DNA of 48,581 nt from Paludibacter sp. (GCA_020049515.1 JAIFKQ010000030.1:1-48581); one strand, 5' to 3'; counted from the first letter of the stretch, positions 9,470 to 19,902 are shown. The notes: a model not told the origin generated them from the letters alone. Translations and numbers: made by a program.

Positions 9470-10522
9470 ATGGATAAGAAATCAAAAATATATATTGCCG
9501 GCCACAACGGAATGGTTGGCTCGGCCATAAAACGTAATCTTGAAGCAAAAGGATTTACAAACTTTGTAACACGATCGTTGGATGAACTTGATTTACTTGA
9601 TGCACAAGCTGTTTCGGAGTTTTTCAATTCAGAGAAACCAGAGTACGTGGTTCTGGCTGCTGCAAAGGTAGGTGGTATAATTGCCAACAACACCTATCGC
9701 GCACAATTTATATACGAAAATTTGATGATTCAAAATCATGTCATTCATCAAAGTTACCTGCATGGTGTTAAGAAGCTGCTTTTTTTAGGTTCTTCATGTA
9801 TTTATCCTCGTATGGCAGCACAACCAATGCGAGAAGATGCATTGCTAACAGGAATATTAGAACCTACAAACGAACCTTATGCCATAGCTAAAATTGCTGG
9901 AATAAAAATGTGTGAAGCATATCATGCACAATACGGCTGCAATTTTATTTCCATTATGCCAACTAATTTATATGGACAAAACGACAATTACGATTTAGAA
10001 AAATCGCATGTATTGCCCGCTTTGATTCGAAAAATGTATTTGGGAAAATGCTTGATGGAAAATGATTTAAGCAGTTTAAGGGCCGATTTGAATAAACGTC
10101 CAATCGAGGGCGTGGATGGATCATTCTCGGACGATGCAATATTCAAATTACTTTTGAAATACGGTATTTCGTCAGCAAATGGAGCCGTTTCAATAACACT
10201 TTGGGGAACTGGGTCACCAATGCGCGAATTTTTGCATGTGGACGACATGGCAGATTCTAGTGTATATTTACTGCTAAATTACGACGCTCCTGACACTTTG
10301 CCTTCTCATGTGAATGCTGGCTGTGGAATTGATTATTCTATCAAAGAATTGTCGGAAATGGTTAGAAAAACTGTTGGTTATGAAGGAAAAATAATTTGGG
10401 ATACAGAAAAACCCGATGGAACACCTCGTAAACTTCTCGATGTTTCAAAACTGAATAGTTTGGGCTGGACACCGTCCATAACATTGGAGGAGGGCATTAA
10501 ACGAGTTGTAGCTGCTTATTGA
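9470..10522 (+). CDS. fcl: GDP-L-fucose synthase
   Basis: KSKIYIAGHNGMVGSAIKRNLE, FLGSSCIYPRMAAQPMREDALLTGILEPTNEPYAIAKIAGIKMCEAY, GTGSPMREFLHVDD. The track start 9458 overlaps gmd; ATGGATAAG at 9470 is likelier. Confidence 0.96.
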   Translation: MDKKSKIYIAGHNGMVGSAIKRNLEAKGFTNFVTRSLDELDLLDAQAVSEFFNSEKPEYVVLAAAKVGGIIANNTYRAQFIYENLMIQNHVIHQSYLHGVKKLLFLGSSCIYPRMAAQPMREDALLTGILEPTNEPYAIAKIAGIKMCEAYHAQYGCNFISIMPTNLYGQNDNYDLEKSHVLPALIRKMYLGKCLMENDLSSLRADLNKRPIEGVDGSFSDDAIFKLLLKYGISSANGAVSITLWGTGSPMREFLHVDDMADSSVYLLLNYDAPDTLPSHVNAGCGIDYSIKELSEMVRKTVGYEGKIIWDTEKPDGTPRKLLDVSKLNSLGWTPSITLEEGIKRVVAAY

Positions 10523-10545
10523 CATTATTGTAATTTAACATACTA

Positions 10546-10588
10546 TTATCCAATTGATTAGTTAATAATCAGTTGGATAATTTTTTTT
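10546..10588 (+). terminator. Rho-independent terminator of gmd-fcl, overlapping the 3' end of the convergent acyltransferase
   Basis: Arms ttatccaattgatta (10546-10560) and taatcagttggataa (10566-10580), one mismatch in 15, followed by T8. Confidence 0.8.
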
Positions 10589-11904
10589 CGCAATAATTGA
10601 ACATGTTTCAACGTATCGGAGTTATTTCGTTCGTGGTGGTGATACCTAACTTTTGCCATTAACCTTTTAGCTTCGCGATACCACCGTAAAGCATACTTTC
10701 CAAATGCATATTGACCCGTCAAAAGAAGCAAGCCAGTCCACCACGGAGCATTCAAAACGGAACAAATTATGACCGATTGAACCACGTAGAATACTGGAAA
10801 GGTAAATAATCCAAACACAAAATGTATAGACATAAAAAAGCCCGAATACTCTACTTTAAGTGCTTTCCGAATCACAATAGGTAATAAAAAAGGCAACACG
10901 TTGAAAATAAAACCTAGAATAAAAAAAGCAGAAGTAGTAAAAAGCAATAAAGCATCAAATATAAGTCTTGTGGAGTTATAAGGTGCTTGCTCCAAAGTCC
11001 AAGTTTTAAGATTTAATTTTTGTACACAACTAGTATATTCTGTGCATAATAAGTCGAGGTGATTTATTTTTTTAAGATCATTTTTTTCGATACTTAGGAG
11101 CATATTTGCCGTTTTTTGTCGAGCTTCAAATCTAGCTACTGTATTAAATGGCAATTGAAATATTTTTAAAATTTCGGTATTGACTACATCTAACGCAGTT
11201 TCAAAACAGTGATAATGAGTTTCAGTGTCCAAATTGACTGTCAATTTACTCAAATCGGAACTTAAATGGTCACGAATTTGATTGGTGGCAGCAGCTGGAT
11301 TTTCGACGTAGCTTATAAAGTAATCAGATATTTCTATAGGTTTTCCGATATTGATAATAACGTGCTTTCCATATTTCACAAAATCGCCAAAATCAATTCC
11401 TATAGGCATTATTTTCACTGCTGGCTGAGTACCATATTTTTGTTGCGCCGCAAAAGCAATTCGGAAAATACCTTTTGAAAAAGGCCTTAATCTCCTCTCC
11501 TCCCCTTGATTTCCTTCAGGCATAATGCCAATTGCCTTATTGTGGTGAAGGACTTCCACACAAAGCTGAAAAATTTCGTTGTTTTTACCCAAATTTTTTA
11601 TGCCGTCACGCATTCTAAAAGCAGGCAACATATCCAACTGGTGGAGAAATTTAGCAATAGTCTTATTTTGGAAAGTATCAGACCTTGCTAAGAAAATTAC
11701 AGGAAGTTTTGGAGGTGCAATGGAATGTACAGCCAAAGCGTCCATTAATGCATTTATGTGATTTGGAGCAAAAATTATAGGGGTATTTACTGGAATATTT
11801 TCTCTACCTACCACAATATATTCACTAAAAAAGCGCTTAAAGGCGAAATTTATTGATTTTCTAAAAAGACGAGCAGGGAGTGGAAAACTAGATATATGGG
11901 ACAT
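10558..11904 (-). CDS. PlsC-like 1-acyl-glycerol-3-phosphate acyltransferase family membrane protein
   Basis: FAPNHINALMDALAV (NHxxxxD), IGIMPEGNQGEERRLRPFSKGIFRIAF (PEG motif), several C-terminal TM segments. The track ORF starts at 11931; MSHISS at 11904 is likelier. Confidence 0.88.
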   Translation of the reverse strand: MSHISSFPLPARLFRKSINFAFKRFFSEYIVVGRENIPVNTPIIFAPNHINALMDALAVHSIAPPKLPVIFLARSDTFQNKTIAKFLHQLDMLPAFRMRDGIKNLGKNNEIFQLCVEVLHHNKAIGIMPEGNQGEERRLRPFSKGIFRIAFAAQQKYGTQPAVKIMPIGIDFGDFVKYGKHVIINIGKPIEISDYFISYVENPAAATNQIRDHLSSDLSKLTVNLDTETHYHCFETALDVVNTEILKIFQLPFNTVARFEARQKTANMLLSIEKNDLKKINHLDLLCTEYTSCVQKLNLKTWTLEQAPYNSTRLIFDALLLFTTSAFFILGFIFNVLPFLLPIVIRKALKVEYSGFFMSIHFVFGLFTFPVFYVVQSVIICSVLNAPWWTGLLLLTGQYAFGKYALRWYREAKRLMAKVRYHHHERNNSDTLKHVQLLRKKIIQLIIN

Positions 11905-12106
11905 TATATATTGATTATAAGAACATTGCAAATTAATGGTTTAAACAGAAAACAAGAATGCTTATTATGGAAACTTAAAATACCAGTAACAAGAATTGAA
12001 TTTGACAATTGATTTAATTGTAGCGCAAATATAGCGAATTTTCATTAACACAGATTCATTTTTCTACTTTATATTCAATTCTTTTCCTAAAAAGAACAAT
12101 TTATTG

Positions 12107-12114
12107 TACTTTTG
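12107..12114 (+). promoter_or_regulatory. -7 element (TACTTTTG) upstream of the cyclophilin gene
   Basis: TAnnTTTG match about 50 nt upstream of the start codon. Confidence 0.45.
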
Positions 12115-12161
12115 CAAAGATAATGCACATCAAAAAATTCATTTATTAGTATTAAAACAAC

Positions 12162-12983
12162 ATGAGCAAAAGTATTCAATTGATATTTATCACATTATTT
12201 TTCATTACTTCATCTTGCATTACAAAAAAGGAATCATCCTCAATAGTTTCATTAGAAACAACTTACGGAAAAGTAAAGGTGAGGCTCTATCCAGAAACAA
12301 CGAAACATCGCGAAAACTTTTTGTTGCTTGTAAAGAAAGGATTTTACGATGGAGTTCTTTTTCATAGAGTTATAGTTGATTTTATGATTCAGGCGGGAGA
12401 CCCAAATTCGAAAAATTCATTGCCAAATGCACAATTAGGAGCCGGAGATGTGGGCTATACAATACCTGCAGAATTTATTTATCCGCAATACTATCACAAA
12501 CGTGGGGCACTATCTGCTGCTCGAATGGGAGACCAATCGAATCCATTGAAAGCATCCTCGGGGTGCCAATTCTACATTGTTCAAGGACGTATATTAACAG
12601 ACGAAGAATTGAATGGGCTAGAAAAGAGTAATCAACAAAAATTGGAAGCCAACTTATTTAAGGATATAATGGCTACAAAACAAGAACAGATAAAAGGATA
12701 CAATATGGAGCATAACCAACAAAAAATAAATACTTTACGGGATTCTATTTTGTTGGAAGTTGGCAAATTAATGCAAAAAAACACAAGTTATAAATTTACA
12801 GAACAACAGCGTAAAGATTACAAAACCGTTGGCGGGACACCTCACTTAGATGGCAATTATAGTGTTTTTGGCGAAGTGATAGAAGGACTTGATATTGTAG
12901 AAAAAATATCGAAAACAAAAAAAGGACAAAATGATAGACCTATAGAAGATTTGAAAATTATAAAAGCAGAAATTGTGAAATAG
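12162..12983 (+). CDS. Cyclophilin-type peptidylprolyl isomerase, lipoprotein
   Basis: Lipobox ITSSC; GVLFHRVIVDFMIQAGDP, GALSAARMGDQSNPLKASSGCQFYIVQG, GNYSVFGEVIEGLDIVEKISK. Confidence 0.95.
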   Translation: MSKSIQLIFITLFFITSSCITKKESSSIVSLETTYGKVKVRLYPETTKHRENFLLLVKKGFYDGVLFHRVIVDFMIQAGDPNSKNSLPNAQLGAGDVGYTIPAEFIYPQYYHKRGALSAARMGDQSNPLKASSGCQFYIVQGRILTDEELNGLEKSNQQKLEANLFKDIMATKQEQIKGYNMEHNQQKINTLRDSILLEVGKLMQKNTSYKFTEQQRKDYKTVGGTPHLDGNYSVFGEVIEGLDIVEKISKTKKGQNDRPIEDLKIIKAEIVK

Positions 12984-13046
12984 AGATTAAAAAATGTATC
13001 AAAAAAAATAGGTTCAATTTTAAAATCAGTCACATTGAACGAAGGT

Positions 13047-13085
13047 CCTTAAAAACAGCTATACTGTTTTTAAGGGCTTTTTTTG
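13047..13085 (+). terminator. Rho-independent terminator of the cyclophilin gene
   Basis: Perfect 12-bp stem ccttaaaaacag / ctgtttttaagg, 5-nt loop, then a T tract. Confidence 0.85.
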
Positions 13086-13364
13086 TTGCATTGAGAAATA
13101 CTTATTTTCTTCTTATTTCATTTAAGAATAAAAAGAATATAATTATTACTATAAAAAAATTGTTGAGATTTAAGAAAAATACGATAGTATAAAATATTAA
13201 AAAAATAATATCTATTGAAATCAAATTGGCCTATTCAAAAACTCAATTAAGCCGAGTTAAAATTTAATGCATTTATAATTATAGGGTTTTATCCACTTGA
13301 ATTTTAGAACATACCCTTATATTATTTGGAACAAAAAAGAAGTATTTTTACCCTTAGAAATACT

Positions 13365-13573
13365 CTAGTTCTACTTTACCAAAATAAAACTTGAAAATAT
13401 TTAAACAATCCGGCTTTTCCCGACATTTCGGGAATAGCTATCGGGAAAGCAATAGTTCACAATATAAAAAATGCTTTCAGCATAATTTTAGTGTATTAAG
13501 TCTTAAAATACCGAATGAAGATTCCGACTTTTCGGTTTGTGGTTAATACTATAATTTAGTAAAGTAGAACTAG
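13365..13573. repeat. 209-bp element bounded by 15-bp perfect terminal inverted repeats (possible MITE-like element)
   Basis: ctagttctactttac (13365-13379) and gtaaagtagaactag (13559-13573); similarity extends a few bases inward; interior non-coding. Confidence 0.4.
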
Positions 13574-13634
13574 AAACAACATTTAGAATATGTGCAAAAT
13601 ATATGATTCTGTTTAATCTTATAATAACCATCTT

Positions 13635-15629
13635 ATGTGGAAAAGGATAACAAAATGCTATTTGATATTATTTATTTTGAGCAGTTGGTTTAGCTTTGTG
13701 CAAAGTAGAACCTACTATTTTTCGGCAGACATGGGCGATGATTCACGCTCTTGGCTGCAAGCTCAAAATAGACATACGCCTTGGAAAACACTTGTGAAAC
13801 TAAACTCGTATATGCAAAGATTGCAACCTGGCGACTCGGTTCTATTTAATAGAGGCGAAGATTATTATGGCTCCATTGATATTGCAAAATCTGGAAATTC
13901 GTCGTTTCCAATTACCTTTGCAGCCTACGGTATTGGCAAAAAGCCCACAATAAGCGGCTTGACAACCTTAAGAAACTGGGTTAACATGGGTACAAATTTA
14001 TGGGAAACTGAATGTGAATTTGATGGTCTAGTCCTAAATAATTTACTAATAAATGGTGTGCAACAGCAAATGGGACGCTACCCTAATACTTCAGCTACAA
14101 ACAAAGGTTATCTGTCAATTGAGTATCACAATGGAAACACACAAATAACTGATAATCAATTAAAATCAACTCCAAATTGGACTGGAGCAGAGTTGGTAAT
14201 TCGCAAAAATCACTGGATAATTGACAAGTCAGAGATTACCAATCATAGCAAAAACAGCTTAACATACCGTGGAGGTTCAGCCTATATACCAATGGATGGA
14301 TGGGGCTATTTTATTCAAAACCACGTTAGTACACTCGATAAATTTGGAGAATGGTTTTATAATGCTAAGACAAAAAAAATGGTGATTTACTCTAATGGCA
14401 TCCATCCTTCTACACTGGCTGTGGACATTACGACTGTTGAAACATTAGTAAAAATACGGGGCTCAAATTATATTACTATAAAAGATATTACTTTTAATGG
14501 TTCAAATACTGCCACAATTTTATTGTCTGATTTGAAACATGTAAATATTATTAGATGTGATTTTATTTCATCAGGATTAAATGCAATAGAAGCTCAAAAC
14601 ACCTTACATTGTAAATTAGAAAATAACACAATTGTGGATACTAAAAACAATGCAATTTATTTTTCGTATAATTGCAATTATACAACCATCATCCACAATA
14701 CTATTTCAAAAACGGGGTTGATGGCTGGGGGTGGAAAAAACAGCGATGATTCATATCAAGCACTTACCATTAGGGGAAATAATAATTTGATATACAATAA
14801 TATAATAGATAGTACGGGTTATATTCCTATTCGTTTTGAAGAAAGTGGAAACTCAGAGGTGAAAAATAATTTGATAACAAATTTTGCCATGACAAAAGAT
14901 GATGGAGGTGGTATTTACTCATGGCGGGGATGTGATAAAGAGGCTATTCCGAGTACAAATAAAATAATTGACAACATCATTATCAACGGAATTGGAGCGC
15001 CTGAAGGGACAAACAATATAAATTACAGATCGGTGCATGGCATCTATATGGACGATAATGTAGCTAATATTGAGATTTCGGGAAACACGATTTCTAACAT
15101 TGCAGGTTCGGGTATTATGCTCCACAACATTAAAAATATAACGGTACAAAATAATACATTGTATAACAATAATAACCAATTAAAGCTCGTATATGACAAT
15201 TGTAATGCAGGCTTTATGAGAAATTTAAATTTAAAGAACAACATATTATTTTCCAAAACCAATAAACAGAGTATAATAGAAGCTTACAGTACAGTGAATG
15301 ATATTGCTAGCTTTGGAGTATTTCATAGTAACTATTACTGTCAGGCAAAGAATGATAGCTTGAGTTTTAGTGTGAATTTTAAAAGAGTGAGTTTCTCGCT
15401 ATGGGAATTTACGGTGGAAAGAAATATAATCAATAAAAACATCTTACTAAACTTTCCGAATTTTGCCAATTCATTTCAGTTGGAATACAATGCTACGCAA
15501 AAGGATAAAGTGATTTCATTGAAAAGCAAGTATTTAGACATTAAAAACAAGAAGTATGCTGATACCATAACTCTAAAGCCATTTTCATCAATAATTATAA
15601 GAAAAATAAAGAATATAACTGCACAATAA
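13635..15629 (+). CDS. Secreted right-handed parallel beta-helix protein (pectate-lyase/epimerase-like fold), no T9SS C-terminal domain
   Basis: Signal peptide; repeated short NNTI/GNNNLIYNNIIDSTG/SGNTISNIAGSGI beta-helix rungs; strongly similar along its length to 16913..19270. Confidence 0.85.
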   Translation: MWKRITKCYLILFILSSWFSFVQSRTYYFSADMGDDSRSWLQAQNRHTPWKTLVKLNSYMQRLQPGDSVLFNRGEDYYGSIDIAKSGNSSFPITFAAYGIGKKPTISGLTTLRNWVNMGTNLWETECEFDGLVLNNLLINGVQQQMGRYPNTSATNKGYLSIEYHNGNTQITDNQLKSTPNWTGAELVIRKNHWIIDKSEITNHSKNSLTYRGGSAYIPMDGWGYFIQNHVSTLDKFGEWFYNAKTKKMVIYSNGIHPSTLAVDITTVETLVKIRGSNYITIKDITFNGSNTATILLSDLKHVNIIRCDFISSGLNAIEAQNTLHCKLENNTIVDTKNNAIYFSYNCNYTTIIHNTISKTGLMAGGGKNSDDSYQALTIRGNNNLIYNNIIDSTGYIPIRFEESGNSEVKNNLITNFAMTKDDGGGIYSWRGCDKEAIPSTNKIIDNIIINGIGAPEGTNNINYRSVHGIYMDDNVANIEISGNTISNIAGSGIMLHNIKNITVQNNTLYNNNNQLKLVYDNCNAGFMRNLNLKNNILFSKTNKQSIIEAYSTVNDIASFGVFHSNYYCQAKNDSLSFSVNFKRVSFSLWEFTVERNIINKNILLNFPNFANSFQLEYNATQKDKVISLKSKYLDIKNKKYADTITLKPFSSIIIRKIKNITAQ

Positions 15630-16188
15630 TTGAGCTAAATTTTTAAGTACTTTAATAAAAACTGCAACCTAATATTAAGTGCTCTGGCAAAACCAAGGTG
15701 TTTTTACACCTTAGACTGAATAATTTCAAAAGAATAGTAAAAATTATATACATTTAAATACTAGTCATTTATGCTAAAAAGTCTCTAATTGACATAAAAA
15801 AAATAACTATTACTCTCTACTAAAAATTATTGATGTACATTTACACCGTTTTCCATTTCCTCCTTCACGAATATAGCATATTCTTAAAAATGTTGAGATT
15901 GAAAATAATTTATTATCACTTTTTCAAATCTCATGTTTTAAATTTCTTGGAATAAAAAATCAGCTATAAACAAATCAAATTTCATCAATCACAGTTTTTC
16001 ACACAATTGTTGCATTCATTATTGTAACATTTCATTTGCCATAATACCCTTTTCAATGGTTATTTATGTCCGCTCTCTTGACAATTAAATGTCAGCACTC
16101 AATACTGAAGATTTACCTATACAATTCGAAAGTATTGTGAGGATTTCTTTTTCACTGCAATTATAGTTTCTATGTATCAAAACGTTAA

Positions 16189-16210
16189 GGACTAAATAAT
16201 CATTTAGTCC
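16189..16210. other. Perfect stem-loop in a long intergenic region
   Basis: ggactaaa-taatca-tttagtcc. Confidence 0.45.
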
Positions 16211-16912
16211 TGTTAAAATTTAATTATTATCCGTTGTATTAGAAACTTCCAACCTGTGTACTCTCTAACTCTTTTCGAACAGACTCCAATTTAACAACCC
16301 TGAATCGCTTAAAAAAATCATCATTCTTTTAGATTGGTATTGATTATAAAATGATTAATACTTCCTTATCTCTAATCTCAATTAAAGATAAACCGATACT
16401 TTACAGACCAAAATCTGTACACTGAATTTTTGTACCCGAAGACTTATTGTTAAAATTAAATAAGTTCCCTCTACGAATTATGAATAACGAAAAATTATCC
16501 ACTTACCTCTTCCATCTCAAAATTCACATGAAAAGGGTATACGACTCAATTTTCCAGCAAATTAATTCGCCTCATACAGCACTTTATGAAAAAAATCCTA
16601 TTAACTTTTCCAATTACTAACATGAATTAATCTCACTATTTGTCTTGCTTCTTTCATGCATACTTATGGCGCAAAGATATTAATTCAATCATCTGAAAAC
16701 AATAGCGTAAACCCTATAAAATGGCTAGTATGATCCCTATAAACAATATGCTTTTTAAATCATCCTTAAGTAGTATGTCTAAAAAATTAATAGAGTAATT
16801 TCTGTCTATTAAGTATTATATCACAAATATAATTCATTGATATTCAATGCATATCTATTTACTTGAGACAAAGCAGCATAAGAATTTACTAAAATTATAA
16901 TTTCAAAAACAC

Positions 16913-19270
16913 ATGAATAAGACATTAAATTTCGATATTTTAACGTTATTCTCTTCATTCGTTCAGTCACACATTGTACAAAAAGCGTGTTTATTTAGCA
17001 AAAAGGAATATATAGTACAATTCCTAAAAATACGTATATATATATTGATTCTACTTTGTTTTTCAATAAACAGGTTAGAATCTACGAACTACTATATTTC
17101 GAGTAGCATAGGCAATGACTCTCGAACAACTGCACAAGCACAAAGCCAACTCACTCCATGGCAATCTCTTACAAAATTAAACGCCTCTGTGAGCAGTTTC
17201 GTAGCCGGAGACTCCATTTTATTTAACCGAGGAGATGTGTTTTATGGATCTATATCTATTAACAAATCAGGCACAGCATCTTTGCATATTGTTTTTGGTG
17301 CTTATGGCTTTGGTGCAAAGCCGATAATAAGCGGACTTACGCGATTAACAAATTGGAGTAGTAAAGGAACCAACCTGTGGGAGTCAGATTGTTCGGCTGG
17401 CGGAGCTACAGTTAACAGTTTGTTAATCAACCATGTACCGCAACAGCTGGGCAGGTATCCCAATGATACCGATGCAAATAAAGGCTATCTGACGTTTGAG
17501 GGTCACGTTTCGAATACTCAAATTACAGATAATCAGTTGATGTCTTCACCAAATTGGACTGGCGCTGAATTAGTTATACGCAAAAATCATTGGATAATGG
17601 ACCGGGCTTTGATAACACAACATTCGGGTACTACGATAACCTACTCAGGCAGTTCGAGTTATGTACCAAACAATACTTGGGGCTATTTTATTCAGAATAG
17701 TCCGCTTACACTTAATAAGTATGGAGAATGGTATTATAACCCAAGTACAAAAAAAATGTTGCTATATACAAATTCAACGAATCCATCGGCTTTGAATATT
17801 GATGTTTCAACTATTGGAACGCTACTCACAATTAGTGGTACAAAATATCTTGATTTTAAGAATTTGGTATTAAAAGGCTCCAATACTTTAACCATTAACA
17901 TGGCCAATACGCAGAACATAAATATTATAGGTTGCGATATTGTTTCCTCTGGTCTAAATGCTATTACTGCTACCACTACTTCATATATTACGCTAGAAAA
18001 CAGCACCATAGTAAATACAAAAAACAATGCTTTATACCTTTCGTACAATTGCAATAATACAACAATACGTAATAATGTGATATCTAAAACTGGTATTATA
18101 GCAGGCGGAGGTACAAAGGGTGATGATACTTATCAGGCAATTACCATAAGAGGTAGCAATAATTTGATGGAATATAACACCATAGACAGCACTGGCTACA
18201 CGCCCATACGTTTTGAAGAAGGTGGATTAACAGTTGTGAAAAACAATTTTATATCCAACTTTGCCATGACAAAAGATGATGGTGGGGGTATTTATTCGTG
18301 GCGAGGTTGCAGTAATTCTCCAATTACAACCGTTAGTAAAATAACTAACAATATCATTATTAATGGTATAGGTGTAGCAGAGGGCACTAACAATCCAAAT
18401 TACAGATCGGTACATGGCATTTATATGGACGATAATGTGGCAAATATTGAGATTTCTGGAAATACCATTTCCAACATTCCAGAAGCAGGAATACACATAC
18501 ATAATGGGCATGAAATATCAATAACCAATAACACATCATTTAACAATGGAAAGCAATTTTATTTTCAATATGATGGTTGTACGGCCAGTGCCATGAGAAA
18601 TATTACGTCGAACAATAACATTTTATTTTCCAAAACTGCTAGTCAAACTATTATTGATACCTATACTACAGCCAATGATGTAAGCAGTTTTGGGGCGTTC
18701 GACTATAATTATTTCTGTCGTCCATCAAATGAAAGTTTGGGAATATTTGTGAATTTTAAAAACTATACTTTACCTCAATGGCAGACAAGTTTTAATAAAG
18801 ACAAAAACACTAGAATTACCCCAACTACCATGCCTAACCCTGAAACTTCAATACGATTTGAATATAATGCAACTAAAACGGCTAAGGTAATTTCACTCAT
18901 TGACAACTATATAGATGTGAAAAATAACAAATATAGCGGTTCAATTACTTTGCAACCTTTTACATCCATTATACTTCTACGTCAATCCATTACTACTGAA
19001 ATCGATAATCCGATTGCTCACAACATCGATTTTAATGCTTTTCCTAATCCAATAAACAATTTATTTGTGTTGCAATTTGATGCTCCTACGCTCGAAACAT
19101 TACAGGTTGAATTATATAACATGCAAGGACAGAAAAGTTGGAGTGAAGTATTGCCAATTGAAACTATTTCCAAACAATTTAACATAGAAAAAGTACCAAA
19201 TGGAATGTATCTATTGGTGTTGAAAGGGAAAAAATTATCTCAAACAAAAAAGGTAATTGTAAGTAAATAA
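16913..19270 (+). CDS. Secreted right-handed parallel beta-helix protein with T9SS type A sorting domain
   Basis: Paralog of 13635..15629 (shared TNLWE, LINxVxQQxGRYPN, NWTGAELVIRKNHWI, DDGGGIYSWRGC, YRSVHGIYMDDNVANIEISGNTISNI); C-terminus FNAFPNPINNLFVLQF...LYNMQGQKSW...VPNGMYLLVLKGKKLSQTKKVIVSK is a type A CTD. Confidence 0.9.
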   Translation: MNKTLNFDILTLFSSFVQSHIVQKACLFSKKEYIVQFLKIRIYILILLCFSINRLESTNYYISSSIGNDSRTTAQAQSQLTPWQSLTKLNASVSSFVAGDSILFNRGDVFYGSISINKSGTASLHIVFGAYGFGAKPIISGLTRLTNWSSKGTNLWESDCSAGGATVNSLLINHVPQQLGRYPNDTDANKGYLTFEGHVSNTQITDNQLMSSPNWTGAELVIRKNHWIMDRALITQHSGTTITYSGSSSYVPNNTWGYFIQNSPLTLNKYGEWYYNPSTKKMLLYTNSTNPSALNIDVSTIGTLLTISGTKYLDFKNLVLKGSNTLTINMANTQNINIIGCDIVSSGLNAITATTTSYITLENSTIVNTKNNALYLSYNCNNTTIRNNVISKTGIIAGGGTKGDDTYQAITIRGSNNLMEYNTIDSTGYTPIRFEEGGLTVVKNNFISNFAMTKDDGGGIYSWRGCSNSPITTVSKITNNIIINGIGVAEGTNNPNYRSVHGIYMDDNVANIEISGNTISNIPEAGIHIHNGHEISITNNTSFNNGKQFYFQYDGCTASAMRNITSNNNILFSKTASQTIIDTYTTANDVSSFGAFDYNYFCRPSNESLGIFVNFKNYTLPQWQTSFNKDKNTRITPTTMPNPETSIRFEYNATKTAKVISLIDNYIDVKNNKYSGSITLQPFTSIILLRQSITTEIDNPIAHNIDFNAFPNPINNLFVLQFDAPTLETLQVELYNMQGQKSWSEVLPIETISKQFNIEKVPNGMYLLVLKGKKLSQTKKVIVSK

Positions 19271-19369
19271 GATAAAACAAAAATACAAATGGGCATGCAT
19301 AATGCTTAATTTTTAAAAGTGTGATAAAACTAAATAAATTTACGTTTAAATTTTATCAGTTCAAATAAT

Positions 19370-19415
19370 AGCCTAAATAACAGTCTAAATATCTGTTATT
19401 TAGGCTTTTTTATTT
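19370..19415 (+). terminator. Rho-independent terminator after the second beta-helix gene
   Basis: Perfect 14-bp stem agcctaaataacag / ctgttatttaggct followed by TTTTTATTTT. Confidence 0.88.
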
Positions 19416-19902
19416 TAAGAATAAAAAAACACAAACTTATAAAAAAGAAAAATGGCATAATGATAAACCCTCATATTAAATTCAGTTTTTAAAGGGTTTA
19501 CTCCCATTTATTTTTAGGGTTATAACTATAAATAGTGTATGGTTCAATACCTAATTTTGTTGCAAGTTATACAAGTAATAAAAATCATAACTATTTCTGT
19601 GTTAATTTAAAAACCCGATAGCTATCTGGTTGAAAATTGTGTGCAGCAACAACTTAATAATAATTCAATACGACACAAATTGCCTAACATTACATTAGTT
19701 TTGAAAGAATAAAAAATGTTTTGCATTGAATCTGAATTATTCAGTAAGTCTTAATAAGCACATTATTAAAGCTTTAAATATACATAAATTAGCACATTGT
19801 ACTTACTAACATCACGCAATACTATTTGATTATCAAGAACTTTAAGATTAGAATATAATTATACTTTAAATAAAACAACAACCCTTTATTGAAAATAACA
19901 AT

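Noticed and set aside
11266-11761. Plus-strand ORFs of 60-70 aa opposite the PlsC-like gene
   Set aside because: Antisense to a gene with clear NHxxxxD and PEG motifs.
12104-12367. 87-aa plus-strand ORF
   Set aside because: Overlaps the cyclophilin start in another frame; no family features.
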